A stretch of 8,124 nt of DNA from Parvularcula sp. (GCA_003506635.1 DNZB01000010.1:1-8124); one strand, 5' to 3'; shown: positions 1 through 7,983, numbered from the stretch's first letter. Notes: generated by a model not told the origin, from the letters alone. Translations and numbers: made by a program.

Positions 1-1
1 G

Positions 2-175
2 CGATTCGTGATCGCCAATGTGGGTGGGCTCGCATTGTCGACGGCGATTGTCGTCGGGCTTGCGGCGCTTACGCCGGAGCTTTGGGCGAAGATCGTCTCA
101 GTGCCGATCGTTTTTGTCTACAACTATGCATGCGCGAAACTCTGGGTCTATCGCGAAGCATCACAGAAGCCGTAA
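2..175 (+). CDS. GtrA-like membrane protein, C-terminal fragment (5' end outside window)
   Basis: Reading from base 2 to a TAA at 173-175 gives 57 codons with no start, so this is the tail of a gene entering from the left. The peptide has two hydrophobic stretches, around RFVIANVGGLALSTAIVVGL and KIVSVPIVFVYNYACAKLWV, joined by a short polar turn (TPELWAK), and ends in YREASQKP. This matches the last two of four membrane helices in GtrA-family proteins (about 120-150 residues), whose final helix typically ends in a V-F-x-x-N-[FY]-x(4)-W-V-[FY] pattern; here it is VFVYNYACAKLWVYR. GtrA relatives are thought to help move undecaprenyl-linked sugars across the inner membrane during surface polysaccharide decoration. 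The family call rests on a short fragment, and the specific sugar cannot be inferred. The last 15 bases overlap, tail to tail, the end of the minus-strand gene next door. Confidence 0.72.
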   Translation, partial: RFVIANVGGLALSTAIVVGLAALTPELWAKIVSVPIVFVYNYACAKLWVYREASQKP

Positions 176-889
176 TTGCCGCTCATGGCGAAGGTCAATC
201 GACGGGCCATTGATCCATTCGAGAAGGCCGCGCAGCTCAACGGTCCGGCCTTCATAGAATTGGAGTCCCTCTTTCCGGCGCCAGCGCCGAAAGGCGCCCC
301 TGGCGGCGGTCGCGGTCACGTCCTTGCGAAAATCTTCGCCGAAATTGAAATAGACGCGGCCGCGATTCTCGCCGGTTGAGCGCACGGCGCCCCTGTAAAT
401 ATGGAACCCGTAAGCGCGGCTTTCGTCACGCGTATCACGGACGACGTAGGCGCCGAGGGCCCAAATGCCGAGGCGGGCGGTGCGCGCCCGGTCTTCCGCC
501 GCGAAATAGGCGTCGAGAAGCGTCTCGTCGTTCGATTGCGGGGCAACCCGCACTGCGCCCGCCTCGAGCAGCGCCGCTTGCAGGATCGTCTCCGCGCCTC
601 CCGCGCCGGCGAAGCGAGCCGGTCCCATCGCCCTGCCCCAACGATCGAGCGGCGAGCGCGCGCCGGGCAGCGGCTGGTGCGCGGCGGCGAATGCCGCAAG
701 CGCTTGAAGCGCGAATTCGGCGCCCGGCTCCGCCCGACCGTTCAGCGGCGCCGGCGACGGCGCGACGATGTCAGTCAGCACACGCTCCTCGCCGCCGATG
801 ACAACAGTCTGGCCGTCAAAAAAATCAGGCCGTTTCGGAGCGGCCGCCGCCGCCGCGGCTCCCGCGAGGACGAAGCGGCGGGTCAGCAT
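161..889 (-). CDS. Secreted staphylococcal-nuclease-like protein, probably catalytically degenerate
   Basis: This 242-residue protein starts with MLTRRFVLAG followed by seven alanines. That fits a short Tat-type signal (T-R-R-x-hydrophobic-hydrophobic, residues 3-8) with likely cleavage near residue 17, so export is inferred. The body resembles the SNase/thermonuclease fold: FDGQT (24-28), RVLTDIVAP (36-44), DRWGR (82-86), LLEAGAVRV (107-115) and AEDRARTARLGIWA (131-144). A C-terminal extension, VYFNFGEDFRKDVTA (179-193) and GLLEWINGPSIDL (221-233), is of a kind seen in alphaproteobacterial thermonuclease-family proteins. Aligned by eye to staphylococcal nuclease, Asp21 is Gln27, Asp40 is Val42 and Glu43 is Ser45; Arg87 appears kept as Arg86, and Arg35 is ambiguous (Arg36 or Val37). 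The calcium ligands and general base are therefore lost, and a binding or structural role is more likely than DNA cleavage. The ATG lies 3 bases after the pbpC stop with no strong ribosome site, which suggests translational coupling. Confidence 0.82.
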   Translation of the reverse strand: MLTRRFVLAGAAAAAAAPKRPDFFDGQTVVIGGEERVLTDIVAPSPAPLNGRAEPGAEFALQALAAFAAAHQPLPGARSPLDRWGRAMGPARFAGAGGAETILQAALLEAGAVRVAPQSNDETLLDAYFAAEDRARTARLGIWALGAYVVRDTRDESRAYGFHIYRGAVRSTGENRGRVYFNFGEDFRKDVTATAARGAFRRWRRKEGLQFYEGRTVELRGLLEWINGPSIDLRHERQLRLL

Positions 890-892
890 TGA

Positions 893-2971
893 TCAATCAA
901 CCGCAGCGACGCGCACCTTCGCGCTGGCGCTGCGGCCTTTTTGGTCAACGACTTCGATGTCGTAAAAGCCCGGCGCCGCTGGGCGCCAGGCAGGGCGCCC
1001 GTCGCCCGCTTCATCGGTAACGCGCGCGCCGTCGACATACCAGGAATAGCCGCCGGCGCCGCCGCTCGCTGCGAAGACGACGCCGTCGCCGCCGAAGGCG
1101 CCCGGAAAAACTTCCGAGCCCGGAACCGGGAAGAGGATCGACGGCGCCGTTTCAACGACCGGCCGGTCGAGCCGAACATGCGTGAAGGTCTCTGCGGGCG
1201 TTTCTTCCTCGGGCGCCGCTTTTGCGGCGCCGTCGGTCAGCGCATCCATCAGGGCAAAGAGTAATGGCGCGGCGGCTTTGCGGCCCGTTTCGCCAGGTCG
1301 CGGCGCGCCGTCGGCGCGGCCTGTCCAGACGACGATGGTGAGGCCGTTCGCATGTCCCGCCGCCCACGCGTCTCGATAGCCGTAAGACGTCCCGGTTTTG
1401 TAGGCTATCGCCGGGGCTGACGATGACAGCGCCGCCGGCGCCCGCCCCGCGAGCGCGGGGCCGCCGCGCAAGATCGCATTGATGCGATCGGCCGTTTCGG
1501 TGGAAAAAAGCTGCTGGCCTTCGTTTGTCGCCGCGACGCTGCGCGTAAACCGCAAAGGACGGATCGTCCCACGATTGGCGAGCCCGGCGTAAAGCGCCGC
1601 AACATCGCGCATGGTCACGCCCGCGCCGCCAAGCGCGAGCGCAAGGCTTGCTTTTTCTTTTGCGCTTTTCGGTTGAATAATCGCAGCGCCCGCCGCCTTC
1701 AGCGCCGCACTGAAACGCTGCACGCCGACCTTCTCCAGCGTTGCAACCGCGGGCACGTTGAGAGAGTGCTGCAATGCCTCGCGCACGCGCACCTCGCCCC
1801 GGAAGCTGCGATCGAAATTCTCAGGGCGATAACCGCCAAATCCGCGCGGCATGTCGTCGATCACCGTGTCGGGGCCCAGAACGCCGTCCTCGAAGGCAAG
1901 CGCATAAATGAAGGGCTTGAGCAGCGACCCTGGCGAGCGCACGGCGCCGGTCAGATCGATCCAGCCGCCCTTCGCGCCGAGCCCTGAAGACCCGACGCTT
2001 GCGACGACTTCCATCGATGCATTGTCGACGACGATCACCGCCGCCGTGGCGCCGTCGGTGAACGAGCCGGCGTGCGCCGCGACGAGACGCTCCGCCGTTA
2101 TTTGTCTTGCGATGTCGATCGTCGACGAAACGACCGATTCGCCCGACGCCGCGGCGGCGCTCATCGCCCGCGCGGCGTGATAGGCGATGCGCGGAAATTC
2201 CTTGCGGGCGCCGGTCACGGGCGCGGCGCGCGCTTCGCTGGCGATCTTCGCATCAACAGCGCCCGCTGCTACGAGGCGGGCGAGAACCGCGCTGCGCGCG
2301 GCCTTCGCCGCTTCGGCGTGACGATTGGGACGGCGCGCTTCCGGGGCCTGCGGCAGCGCGATCAGAAGCGCCCGCTCCGCCGGCGTCAACCGGCCTGGCT
2401 CCCGACCGAAATAGATAAGGCTTGCAGCGCGTACGCCTTCAAGATTGCCGCCATAAGGGGCGAGCGTCAGATAGAGCTCAAGAATCTCCCGCTTCGAAAG
2501 CCGCCGTTCAAGTTGAAGCGCGCGCATCATTTCGACGACTTTTGCAAACACGGTGCGCGGGCGCGGCTCCAAAAGCCGCGCCGTCTGCATCGTAATCGTC
2601 GAAGCGCCGGACGTGACCTCGCCATAACGCACCGCCGAAACGGCTGCGCGCACAAGCGCCAGCGGATCGACGCCCCAATGGGACCAGAAGCGCTTGTCCT
2701 CGACGGCGATCAGCTCCTCGACGAATTGCGGATCGACATCGTCGAGGTCCGCCGAGAACCGCCAGCGACCCTCTTTCGTCGCGAAAGCGTGCAGCCAGTA
2801 GCCGTTGCGATCGGTGACGATCGCGCTGACGGCGTTGGCGCGCCCGATCGGCGGCGGAGAGGCAAGATCGGCGATCACAACAGCGGCGAGCGCACCAGCA
2901 GCCGCCGCCAACCGGCCCCGCCGCTTCATTGCGGCGAGCGCCGTCCGAAGGGACGCCGGCGCGCGCATCAT
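893..2971 (-). CDS. pbpC: Penicillin-binding protein 1C (bifunctional transglycosylase/transpeptidase)
   Basis: This 692-residue class A PBP would polymerise lipid II into glycan strands and cross-link stem peptides in the periplasm. A single N-terminal anchor spans about residues 20-37. The GT51 domain follows: EDKRFWSHWG (91-100, catalytic Glu91), GASTITMQ (122-129, the PBP1C-type variant of GASTITQQ), KREILELYL (160-168, probable second Glu165) and APYGGNLEG (171-179). The transpeptidase domain has Ser349-Leu-Leu-Lys352, Ser403-Leu-Asn405 and Lys525-Thr-Gly527, so all three active-site motifs are intact. The tail, about 607-690 (PSILFPVPGSEVF, YSWYVDGARV, then a beta-rich end), is the BiPBP_C domain typical of PBP1C and separates it from PBP1A/1B/2D. 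E. coli PbpC is about 770 residues, so this copy is compact. The start ATG overlaps the upstream stop codon by one base (TAATG). A second ATG follows directly and another lies at codon 15; no site has a strong ribosome-binding sequence, so the exact start is uncertain by up to 14 residues. Confidence 0.95.
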   Translation of the reverse strand: MMRAPASLRTALAAMKRRGRLAAAAGALAAVVIADLASPPPIGRANAVSAIVTDRNGYWLHAFATKEGRWRFSADLDDVDPQFVEELIAVEDKRFWSHWGVDPLALVRAAVSAVRYGEVTSGASTITMQTARLLEPRPRTVFAKVVEMMRALQLERRLSKREILELYLTLAPYGGNLEGVRAASLIYFGREPGRLTPAERALLIALPQAPEARRPNRHAEAAKAARSAVLARLVAAGAVDAKIASEARAAPVTGARKEFPRIAYHAARAMSAAAASGESVVSSTIDIARQITAERLVAAHAGSFTDGATAAVIVVDNASMEVVASVGSSGLGAKGGWIDLTGAVRSPGSLLKPFIYALAFEDGVLGPDTVIDDMPRGFGGYRPENFDRSFRGEVRVREALQHSLNVPAVATLEKVGVQRFSAALKAAGAAIIQPKSAKEKASLALALGGAGVTMRDVAALYAGLANRGTIRPLRFTRSVAATNEGQQLFSTETADRINAILRGGPALAGRAPAALSSSAPAIAYKTGTSYGYRDAWAAGHANGLTIVVWTGRADGAPRPGETGRKAAAPLLFALMDALTDGAAKAAPEEETPAETFTHVRLDRPVVETAPSILFPVPGSEVFPGAFGGDGVVFAASGGAGGYSWYVDGARVTDEAGDGRPAWRPAAPGFYDIEVVDQKGRSASAKVRVAAVD

Positions 2972-2973
2972 TA
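2969..2973 (-). promoter_or_regulatory. TAATG stop-start overlap coupling macroglobulin and pbpC
   Basis: Read on the minus strand, the macroglobulin stop TAA (2973-2971) shares its last A with the first pbpC ATG (2971-2969), and another ATG follows at once. No Shine-Dalgarno-like run precedes it. Overlaps of this kind usually mean that ribosomes finishing the upstream gene reinitiate on the next one, which would tie PBP1C output to macroglobulin output. Coupling is inferred from the layout. Confidence 0.75.
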
Positions 2974-5900
2974 CTGCGACGCGGCGATTTTCACGCGCGC
3001 CGCCTGCGTGCGTGCGAAGACGCCTGGCCGGTACATGTCTTCGATGACGGCGCCTGGCGAGACGAAGTCGCCCGGCGTCACGGCGCGCACGAGATATGCG
3101 AGCTGCACCTTGTCGCGGTTATAAATGTCAATCGCCGCTACAAAGCGATCATCGCGCGCTTCCGCGATCTTCGTCCAGGCGATCGGACCGATCCATTTGT
3201 AAGGCCCGCTCGCCCCTTCGGTCGCTCCGTCATCGGGCGAGAGGATCGCCTCGATCTCGAACCCTGCGGGCAGCAGGTCGGCGATGATCGCCGGGTGAAC
3301 GCGGTCCGATTTCGCCGCCGCGGTCAGCACGACGACAAGGCGGTCGTTCTGCTTCACCAAAGCCGGATCGGCAGGGCGCCCGTCGCGTGTGAAGAGCCGC
3401 TTCGTCAGGTCAAAGCCTTGCGCATCGGCCGGCGGCGCCGAGGCGGGCGCGCCGTAGACGGAAACGGAAGCGAAGATCGGACCCTGCCCCGCATTTTCAA
3501 ATGCGGCGCCCTTATCAAGTTCGCCTGTCGTCATCGCAAAGCGCGGCGCTTTCGACGCGCCCTTGATCGCCGCGCCGTCGCGCTTAAGCGCGATCGGCCC
3601 GCCGGTGCGAAGGAGCGCCTGGGCCGCGAGCAGAACGAAGGCCTTTTCCTGCGTGTGCATCGCGTTCGGTTCTTTCATGAACTCGATGAAGCGGTCCGAG
3701 ACGCGATTGACGCCCGGCGCGTTCTGCACTTCGGCGACGAGCGCCAGGACGCCGGCGGCGTCGCGCAGCGTCGTCTGGTAATAATCGCCGGTGTTCTGAT
3801 GGCCGAGCGCCGCGATCGCCTTCTCGAACGCGCTGAGCGATCGCGCGCGATCGCCCATCAGCGACAACGCGGCGGCGATATGCGCTTTTGCGAGCGGGCT
3901 CGCCGTTTCGTCGAGCAGCGCATCGTGGAAATAGCGGACGTCGGAAAGGTCGGCTTTCCCGGCGCGCGCGAGCACATAGTAAACATAGGCGGCCGAACGG
4001 CGGCGCAGCTGATCGGTGGTGTCGTTCGACCACGGGCCCTCATTGGCCTGCATCTGATAGCCGCTATAGACCCAGCGATCGACGCGCGCGATCTGCGCGA
4101 GCGCGTCATAGGATTTGTCGAGAGCTTCATCCGGCACGCCGTAGCCGTCCGCCTTCGCACGATAGAGGAAGTCCGTGACGTAGGCGCCGAGCCAGGCGGT
4201 CGCGCCGCTGTCCTGTTCCCGCCAGAGGCCGAAGGCTCCGTCCGGCCCCTGACGGTTGAGAAGCTGGTTGACTGCTTCTTGAATGCGCGGGCGCACGGCG
4301 AAATCGGGGTCGAGCCCCGCTTCACCGCCGAGATCGTTGATGTAAAGAAGCGGAAAGGCGGAACTCACAAGCTGTTCCGAGCAGCCATAGGGATAGCGGT
4401 AAAGCGACTCGAGCAGCGGCGCGGGATCGACGCCGCGAAGGCGCGAGAACGAGACGCTGACTTTCGTCGAGCCCGGAACGTAACTCGCGATCAGCGAGCG
4501 CGCGAGCGACAGGGATTCGCCCGGTAACAGCTGGCTCGTCTTCACCTCCGTCACCGGGAAATAGGCGGTCCTCACCTCAATCGGGTAATCGCGCGCGACC
4601 TTGAATCCGCCCGGTCCAACGACGTTGAGCGTGACCGCGCCGACACCGACCGCGCCCGCCGACAACGGATAGCGCGCGGTCGATTGCTGTTTCGAGGCGA
4701 GCGTCGTCTTCTCGTCGATCGCCGTCGTCAGCGGACCGCTTCCCCTTACGGCGACCTGATAATCGCCGGCCGCGCCGTCGACGTTGTCGATCAGGAGCGT
4801 CGCCTCGGCCTTGTCGCCGGGCGCGAGGAAGCGCGGCATCGACAGAACCGCCGGCACAGGATCGCGCACCGTCATCGGACGCGAAGCGGCGCCGAGCTTG
4901 TCGGCGCTCCACGCGACCGCCATCAGGCGCAACTCGCCGTTGAAGTCTGGCACGTCGAGCGGCACCGTGACGGCGCCGCCTTCGCCGACTTTCACCGGCC
5001 CTTCAAAAAGCGCGATCGACTTCACCGGCACAACGGTCAAGCCCTCGCCGCCGAGCTGGTCGCCGCCGAAGCGTTGTGCGGCGCCCAAATTGGCGTCGAG
5101 AATGCGGCCATAATCATCGCGCACATCGACGCCGAGCCGCTTCTTGCCATAGTAGTGCGCTACCGGGTCCGGCGAAGAGAATTTCGTCAGCCGAAGGATG
5201 CCTTCATCGACCGCCGCGATCGTCAGGCGCACCTCCTCCCCGCGCGCCGCGCCGGCGATCTTGACCGGCGCTTCAACCTTCTGGCGCGGCCGAACAAGCT
5301 CCGGCGCATCGACCGAGACCTTGAACGTCTGCGCACCCATGTCGAACCCGACATAAGCGACGCCCATCGCCCGCCTTGGGATCGGCCGCTTCACGGCGTC
5401 GCGCGGCGTAACGATGGTCGTCAGCACATAGAAACCGGAGCCCCAGGAGGGGTCCGTCGCGACGGAAATTTCCTGGCCCTTGTCGCCGACCTTGAGGCGC
5501 TGGACCGAATGAACCTTGTCAGTCGCAACAGCGACGATCGCTTCGCCCGCGTAGGGCGGATCGAGATAGAGCTTCGCTGCGCCGCCCGGCGCGACTTTCT
5601 CGCTGGTGACGGTGAGCGTCGCCTGATCGGGGGTATCGGCGCCGGACTCGTAGGAGCGCCAGCCGACATAGAAGCGGACGTCCGTCGTCGCCTTCGACGC
5701 CGGATCTGTCGCCGTCAGTCGATAGGAGCCGGGATCGAGCATTTGCTCGATGCGCGCCGCGCCGGCGACTTTTGCTTCCGTGCGGCCCTCAGCGACCAGA
5801 ACGTCCTTGTACGACCGTCGCCAGCGCCACTCGCCGTTTTCGCGGTACCAGTCGAACCAGTAGTCTTCTTCGACGAGGCGCCATTCAAGGCTCGCCGCCG

Positions 5901-7905
5901 ACTGCTTGCCGTCGCGGTCGACAAGCACCGCGTCGATTTCGGCCGGCGCGTTCTGCGCAAAGCCGTAGCCGTCGCCGGCAAGCTTGAGGCCGAGATAACG
6001 ATCGTCCGGGCGCACCGGGATGCGCGCGCTTTCGCGTACGACGCGCCCGCCGGGCTCGACGACGCCGATGACGAGGTCGGCGCGCAGCGGCGCGCCATAG
6101 TTCTTCGGAGCGTCATTGACGCGAAGCTCGACGCTCGCCTTGCCGGCGGCGTCAGTCGCAGCGCGCGCAAGCGTCAAGAACCGCTCGTCAAAGCGGCCGT
6201 CCGCGGGGCCGAAACGATAACCCTCAAGCGCGGGGAACGGTTTGGGGTCAAGCCGCAGCCGCGCCTCGCCCTCAACGCCAAGGGCGCCCGCGGGCGCGCC
6301 ATAGAGATAGCGCGCCTCGACGCCGACATTGCGCGCCTCATCGCCGCGCATCGGCGCCTTTTCATCGACGGCGAGCTTCACCTCAATACGCTGCGGCACG
6401 AAGTCTTCGACCGAGAATGTCTGCGACCCGACAAGCCCTGCGCCGTCCGCTTGCGCTTCAATGCGCCAGAGACCGCGCGGCGCCGAGCGCGGAATCTCGT
6501 AATCGAAGGAGAACCCGCCGACATCGAGCTTGTCGATGCGCTGCTTCAGCGCTTCGGTCGAATTCGGCCGGAAGATAGTCACGGTGAGCGGCCGGTCGGC
6601 GGCGCGGCCCGCGCTGTCGCGCACGAGGCCCGAGATATGCGCGGTCTCGCCCGGGCGATAGATGCCGCGATCAAAATAGAGATAGGCGTCGATGACGGAC
6701 GGCGCGGCGCGCCCGTCGACGTTGCGATCGGAAAGATCAAGCGGCGCGCGATTGAGGTCGAGCGCGGCGAAATCCTGTTCGGCGCCATAGGCCATGATCA
6801 TGCGCGGCGTCAGCGGATATTCTCCGTTGACGGCGGCCTTTTCGAAGCGGGCGCGCCCGTCGGCGGACGTCGTCGCCAGCGCGAGGATGTCGTTGTTTGA
6901 TGCGACGAGTTCAAGCTTCATGCCCGGCAGCGGCTTGCCGCTGGCGATCGAGCGCGCGAAGACGTCGATCCCCTCGCCGCTCGAATAGCTTGTCATCGCG
7001 ATGTCGGTGAACATCACCCAGCGATAGGCTTGCGCGACGCGATATTTGTCAGCGCCCTGCGAGGCGTCCTTGAGCTTCACGTAATAAGCGCCGGGCGCGA
7101 GGTTCGGGAGCGCCGCGCCGAGCGGGAAGACGGTCGTCACCGCTTCATTGTCAACCTTCTTGACGGCGACATCTTTGTCGAACACCTTGACGCCCACATC
7201 CTCGCCGCTCTCCTCGTCATAGACGTAGAAATAGTCGTCCTCCGGCGCGCTTTCCCCGCGCCCGACCGACTTCCGCGCGAGCGAGCGGTCGGAAACGCGG
7301 TAGACGGATATGTTGAGCTTCGAGACGTTGACGGTCTCAAGGCCGAGGCCGTCCGCCTCAAGCCGCGGCAAGACGACGCCGTCGCCGACGAAGCCGACAT
7401 AGGGCGGCTTGTCGCCATAGGCGATCGTCACCTCGGCCGCGCGCCGCAGCTTCTCGCCGGCTTTCGACGGCGCGCCGGCGCGCACGCGCGCCTTGTATTC
7501 CTTGTTGAAGGCGAGCCCGGTGAGGCAGAGGCTCTGCCCGGCGACAGTGACCGCCGGCCTGGCGTCCGGCGTCACGCGCACATAGTCGGCGTAATTTGTC
7601 TTGCCGGATGCGTCGAGTTCGCGCGTGAACTGGAGACAGGCGCGCGGCTCATCCCCGCTGGTCTCAAGAATGAGCCGATCGAAGGTGAAGGTCTTGGCTT
7701 TTTCGGCGGCGGCTCTGGCCGCGCTTTCGGGACGGACGTCCTGAAACGGGTGGTCGCGCGCTCCGATATCGTAAACCTCGACCGCGCCCCTTTCCGTCCG
7801 CGGCCCGCCCGAATGGCCGCGATTGATCGCCTGGCCTGCGAAAATGCCCGCGCCGAAGGCCGCCAGCACGGCGCCGGCGCCGATCACCATCAGTTTTCTG
7901 TCCAT
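2971..7905 (-). CDS. yfhM: Bacterial alpha-2-macroglobulin (YfhM/ECAM type), thioester-containing protease trap
   Basis: The protein is 1,644 residues from the chosen ATG, close to E. coli YfhM/ECAM (about 1,650). Visible segments in order: membrane anchor 5-24; N-terminal MG1-like domain with Cys90 and Cys127 (ACLQFTRELD, SLCLTGL); MG domains including YRWVMFTDIAMTSY (294-307), DRGIYRPGETAHISGLVRD (412-430) and SVEDFVPQRIEVKL (498-511); VDEGIL (899-904) just before the presumed bait region (about 924-969); the A2M core ELRLMAVAWSADKLG (991-1005); YPYG-CSEQ with thioester Cys1175 and Gln1178; a helical thioester domain to about 1440; and a final MG10-type domain ending IEDMYRPGVFAR (1621-1632). 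In this family, bait cleavage exposes the thioester, which covalently traps the attacking protease. Here that would happen in the periplasm. There is no lipobox cysteine, unlike E. coli YfhM. The ATG at 7905 is preferred because a strong ribosome site precedes it and a signal-like sequence follows at once; a GTG 48 bases upstream is the alternative. The gene heads a three-gene operon. Confidence 0.95.
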   Translation of the reverse strand: MDRKLMVIGAGAVLAAFGAGIFAGQAINRGHSGGPRTERGAVEVYDIGARDHPFQDVRPESAARAAAEKAKTFTFDRLILETSGDEPRACLQFTRELDASGKTNYADYVRVTPDARPAVTVAGQSLCLTGLAFNKEYKARVRAGAPSKAGEKLRRAAEVTIAYGDKPPYVGFVGDGVVLPRLEADGLGLETVNVSKLNISVYRVSDRSLARKSVGRGESAPEDDYFYVYDEESGEDVGVKVFDKDVAVKKVDNEAVTTVFPLGAALPNLAPGAYYVKLKDASQGADKYRVAQAYRWVMFTDIAMTSYSSGEGIDVFARSIASGKPLPGMKLELVASNNDILALATTSADGRARFEKAAVNGEYPLTPRMIMAYGAEQDFAALDLNRAPLDLSDRNVDGRAAPSVIDAYLYFDRGIYRPGETAHISGLVRDSAGRAADRPLTVTIFRPNSTEALKQRIDKLDVGGFSFDYEIPRSAPRGLWRIEAQADGAGLVGSQTFSVEDFVPQRIEVKLAVDEKAPMRGDEARNVGVEARYLYGAPAGALGVEGEARLRLDPKPFPALEGYRFGPADGRFDERFLTLARAATDAAGKASVELRVNDAPKNYGAPLRADLVIGVVEPGGRVVRESARIPVRPDDRYLGLKLAGDGYGFAQNAPAEIDAVLVDRDGKQSAASLEWRLVEEDYWFDWYRENGEWRWRRSYKDVLVAEGRTEAKVAGAARIEQMLDPGSYRLTATDPASKATTDVRFYVGWRSYESGADTPDQATLTVTSEKVAPGGAAKLYLDPPYAGEAIVAVATDKVHSVQRLKVGDKGQEISVATDPSWGSGFYVLTTIVTPRDAVKRPIPRRAMGVAYVGFDMGAQTFKVSVDAPELVRPRQKVEAPVKIAGAARGEEVRLTIAAVDEGILRLTKFSSPDPVAHYYGKKRLGVDVRDDYGRILDANLGAAQRFGGDQLGGEGLTVVPVKSIALFEGPVKVGEGGAVTVPLDVPDFNGELRLMAVAWSADKLGAASRPMTVRDPVPAVLSMPRFLAPGDKAEATLLIDNVDGAAGDYQVAVRGSGPLTTAIDEKTTLASKQQSTARYPLSAGAVGVGAVTLNVVGPGGFKVARDYPIEVRTAYFPVTEVKTSQLLPGESLSLARSLIASYVPGSTKVSVSFSRLRGVDPAPLLESLYRYPYGCSEQLVSSAFPLLYINDLGGEAGLDPDFAVRPRIQEAVNQLLNRQGPDGAFGLWREQDSGATAWLGAYVTDFLYRAKADGYGVPDEALDKSYDALAQIARVDRWVYSGYQMQANEGPWSNDTTDQLRRRSAAYVYYVLARAGKADLSDVRYFHDALLDETASPLAKAHIAAALSLMGDRARSLSAFEKAIAALGHQNTGDYYQTTLRDAAGVLALVAEVQNAPGVNRVSDRFIEFMKEPNAMHTQEKAFVLLAAQALLRTGGPIALKRDGAAIKGASKAPRFAMTTGELDKGAAFENAGQGPIFASVSVYGAPASAPPADAQGFDLTKRLFTRDGRPADPALVKQNDRLVVVLTAAAKSDRVHPAIIADLLPAGFEIEAILSPDDGATEGASGPYKWIGPIAWTKIAEARDDRFVAAIDIYNRDKVQLAYLVRAVTPGDFVSPGAVIEDMYRPGVFARTQAARVKIAASQ

Positions 7906-7910
7906 CCCCG

Positions 7911-7920
7911 CCTTCTCCCT
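7911..7920 (-). promoter_or_regulatory. Ribosome-binding site of the macroglobulin gene
   Basis: On the minus strand the sequence AGGGAGAAGG lies just ahead of the ATG at 7905-7903. GGAG is 9 bases and AAGG 5 bases from the start codon. This is the only strong Shine-Dalgarno stretch noticed among the start sites checked here, and it decides the ATG start over the in-frame GTG at 7953-7951, which has only a weaker GAGG-type sequence before it. Using the GTG would add 16 residues ahead of the hydrophobic anchor. Confidence 0.75.
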
Positions 7921-7983
7921 CACGCGACCAAGAGCCAAGGCCGTCCGGCCCACGCGCCCCTCGATCTTTACCCTATCTATGGC

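Noticed and set aside
846..858. GCG/GCC triplet run in the signal region of the nuclease-like gene as a possible phase-variation repeat
   Set aside because: The run encodes polyalanine and slippage by whole triplets would keep the frame; alanine-rich signal sequences are ordinary in GC-rich genomes.
2072..3124. A 350-residue plus-strand frame opposite pbpC
   Set aside because: It is an arginine-rich shadow of pbpC coding, with no motif and no credible start signal.
2929..4527. A 532-residue open frame on the plus strand opposite the 3' part of the macroglobulin gene
   Set aside because: Same composition artefact: it is arginine-rich, crosses the macroglobulin-pbpC junction on the opposite strand, and shows no family motif or ribosome site.
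4684..6900. A 738-residue open frame on the plus strand opposite the macroglobulin gene
   Set aside because: Its translation is rich in Arg, Ala and His with no recognisable domain, and it lies wholly opposite a clear multidomain protein. Long antisense frames are expected in GC-rich genes with G/C-biased third positions.
7951..7953. GTG start adding 16 residues to the macroglobulin
   Set aside because: The ATG at 7905-7903 has a stronger ribosome site (AGGGAGAAGG) and puts the hydrophobic anchor at the very N-terminus, as expected for an exported protein.
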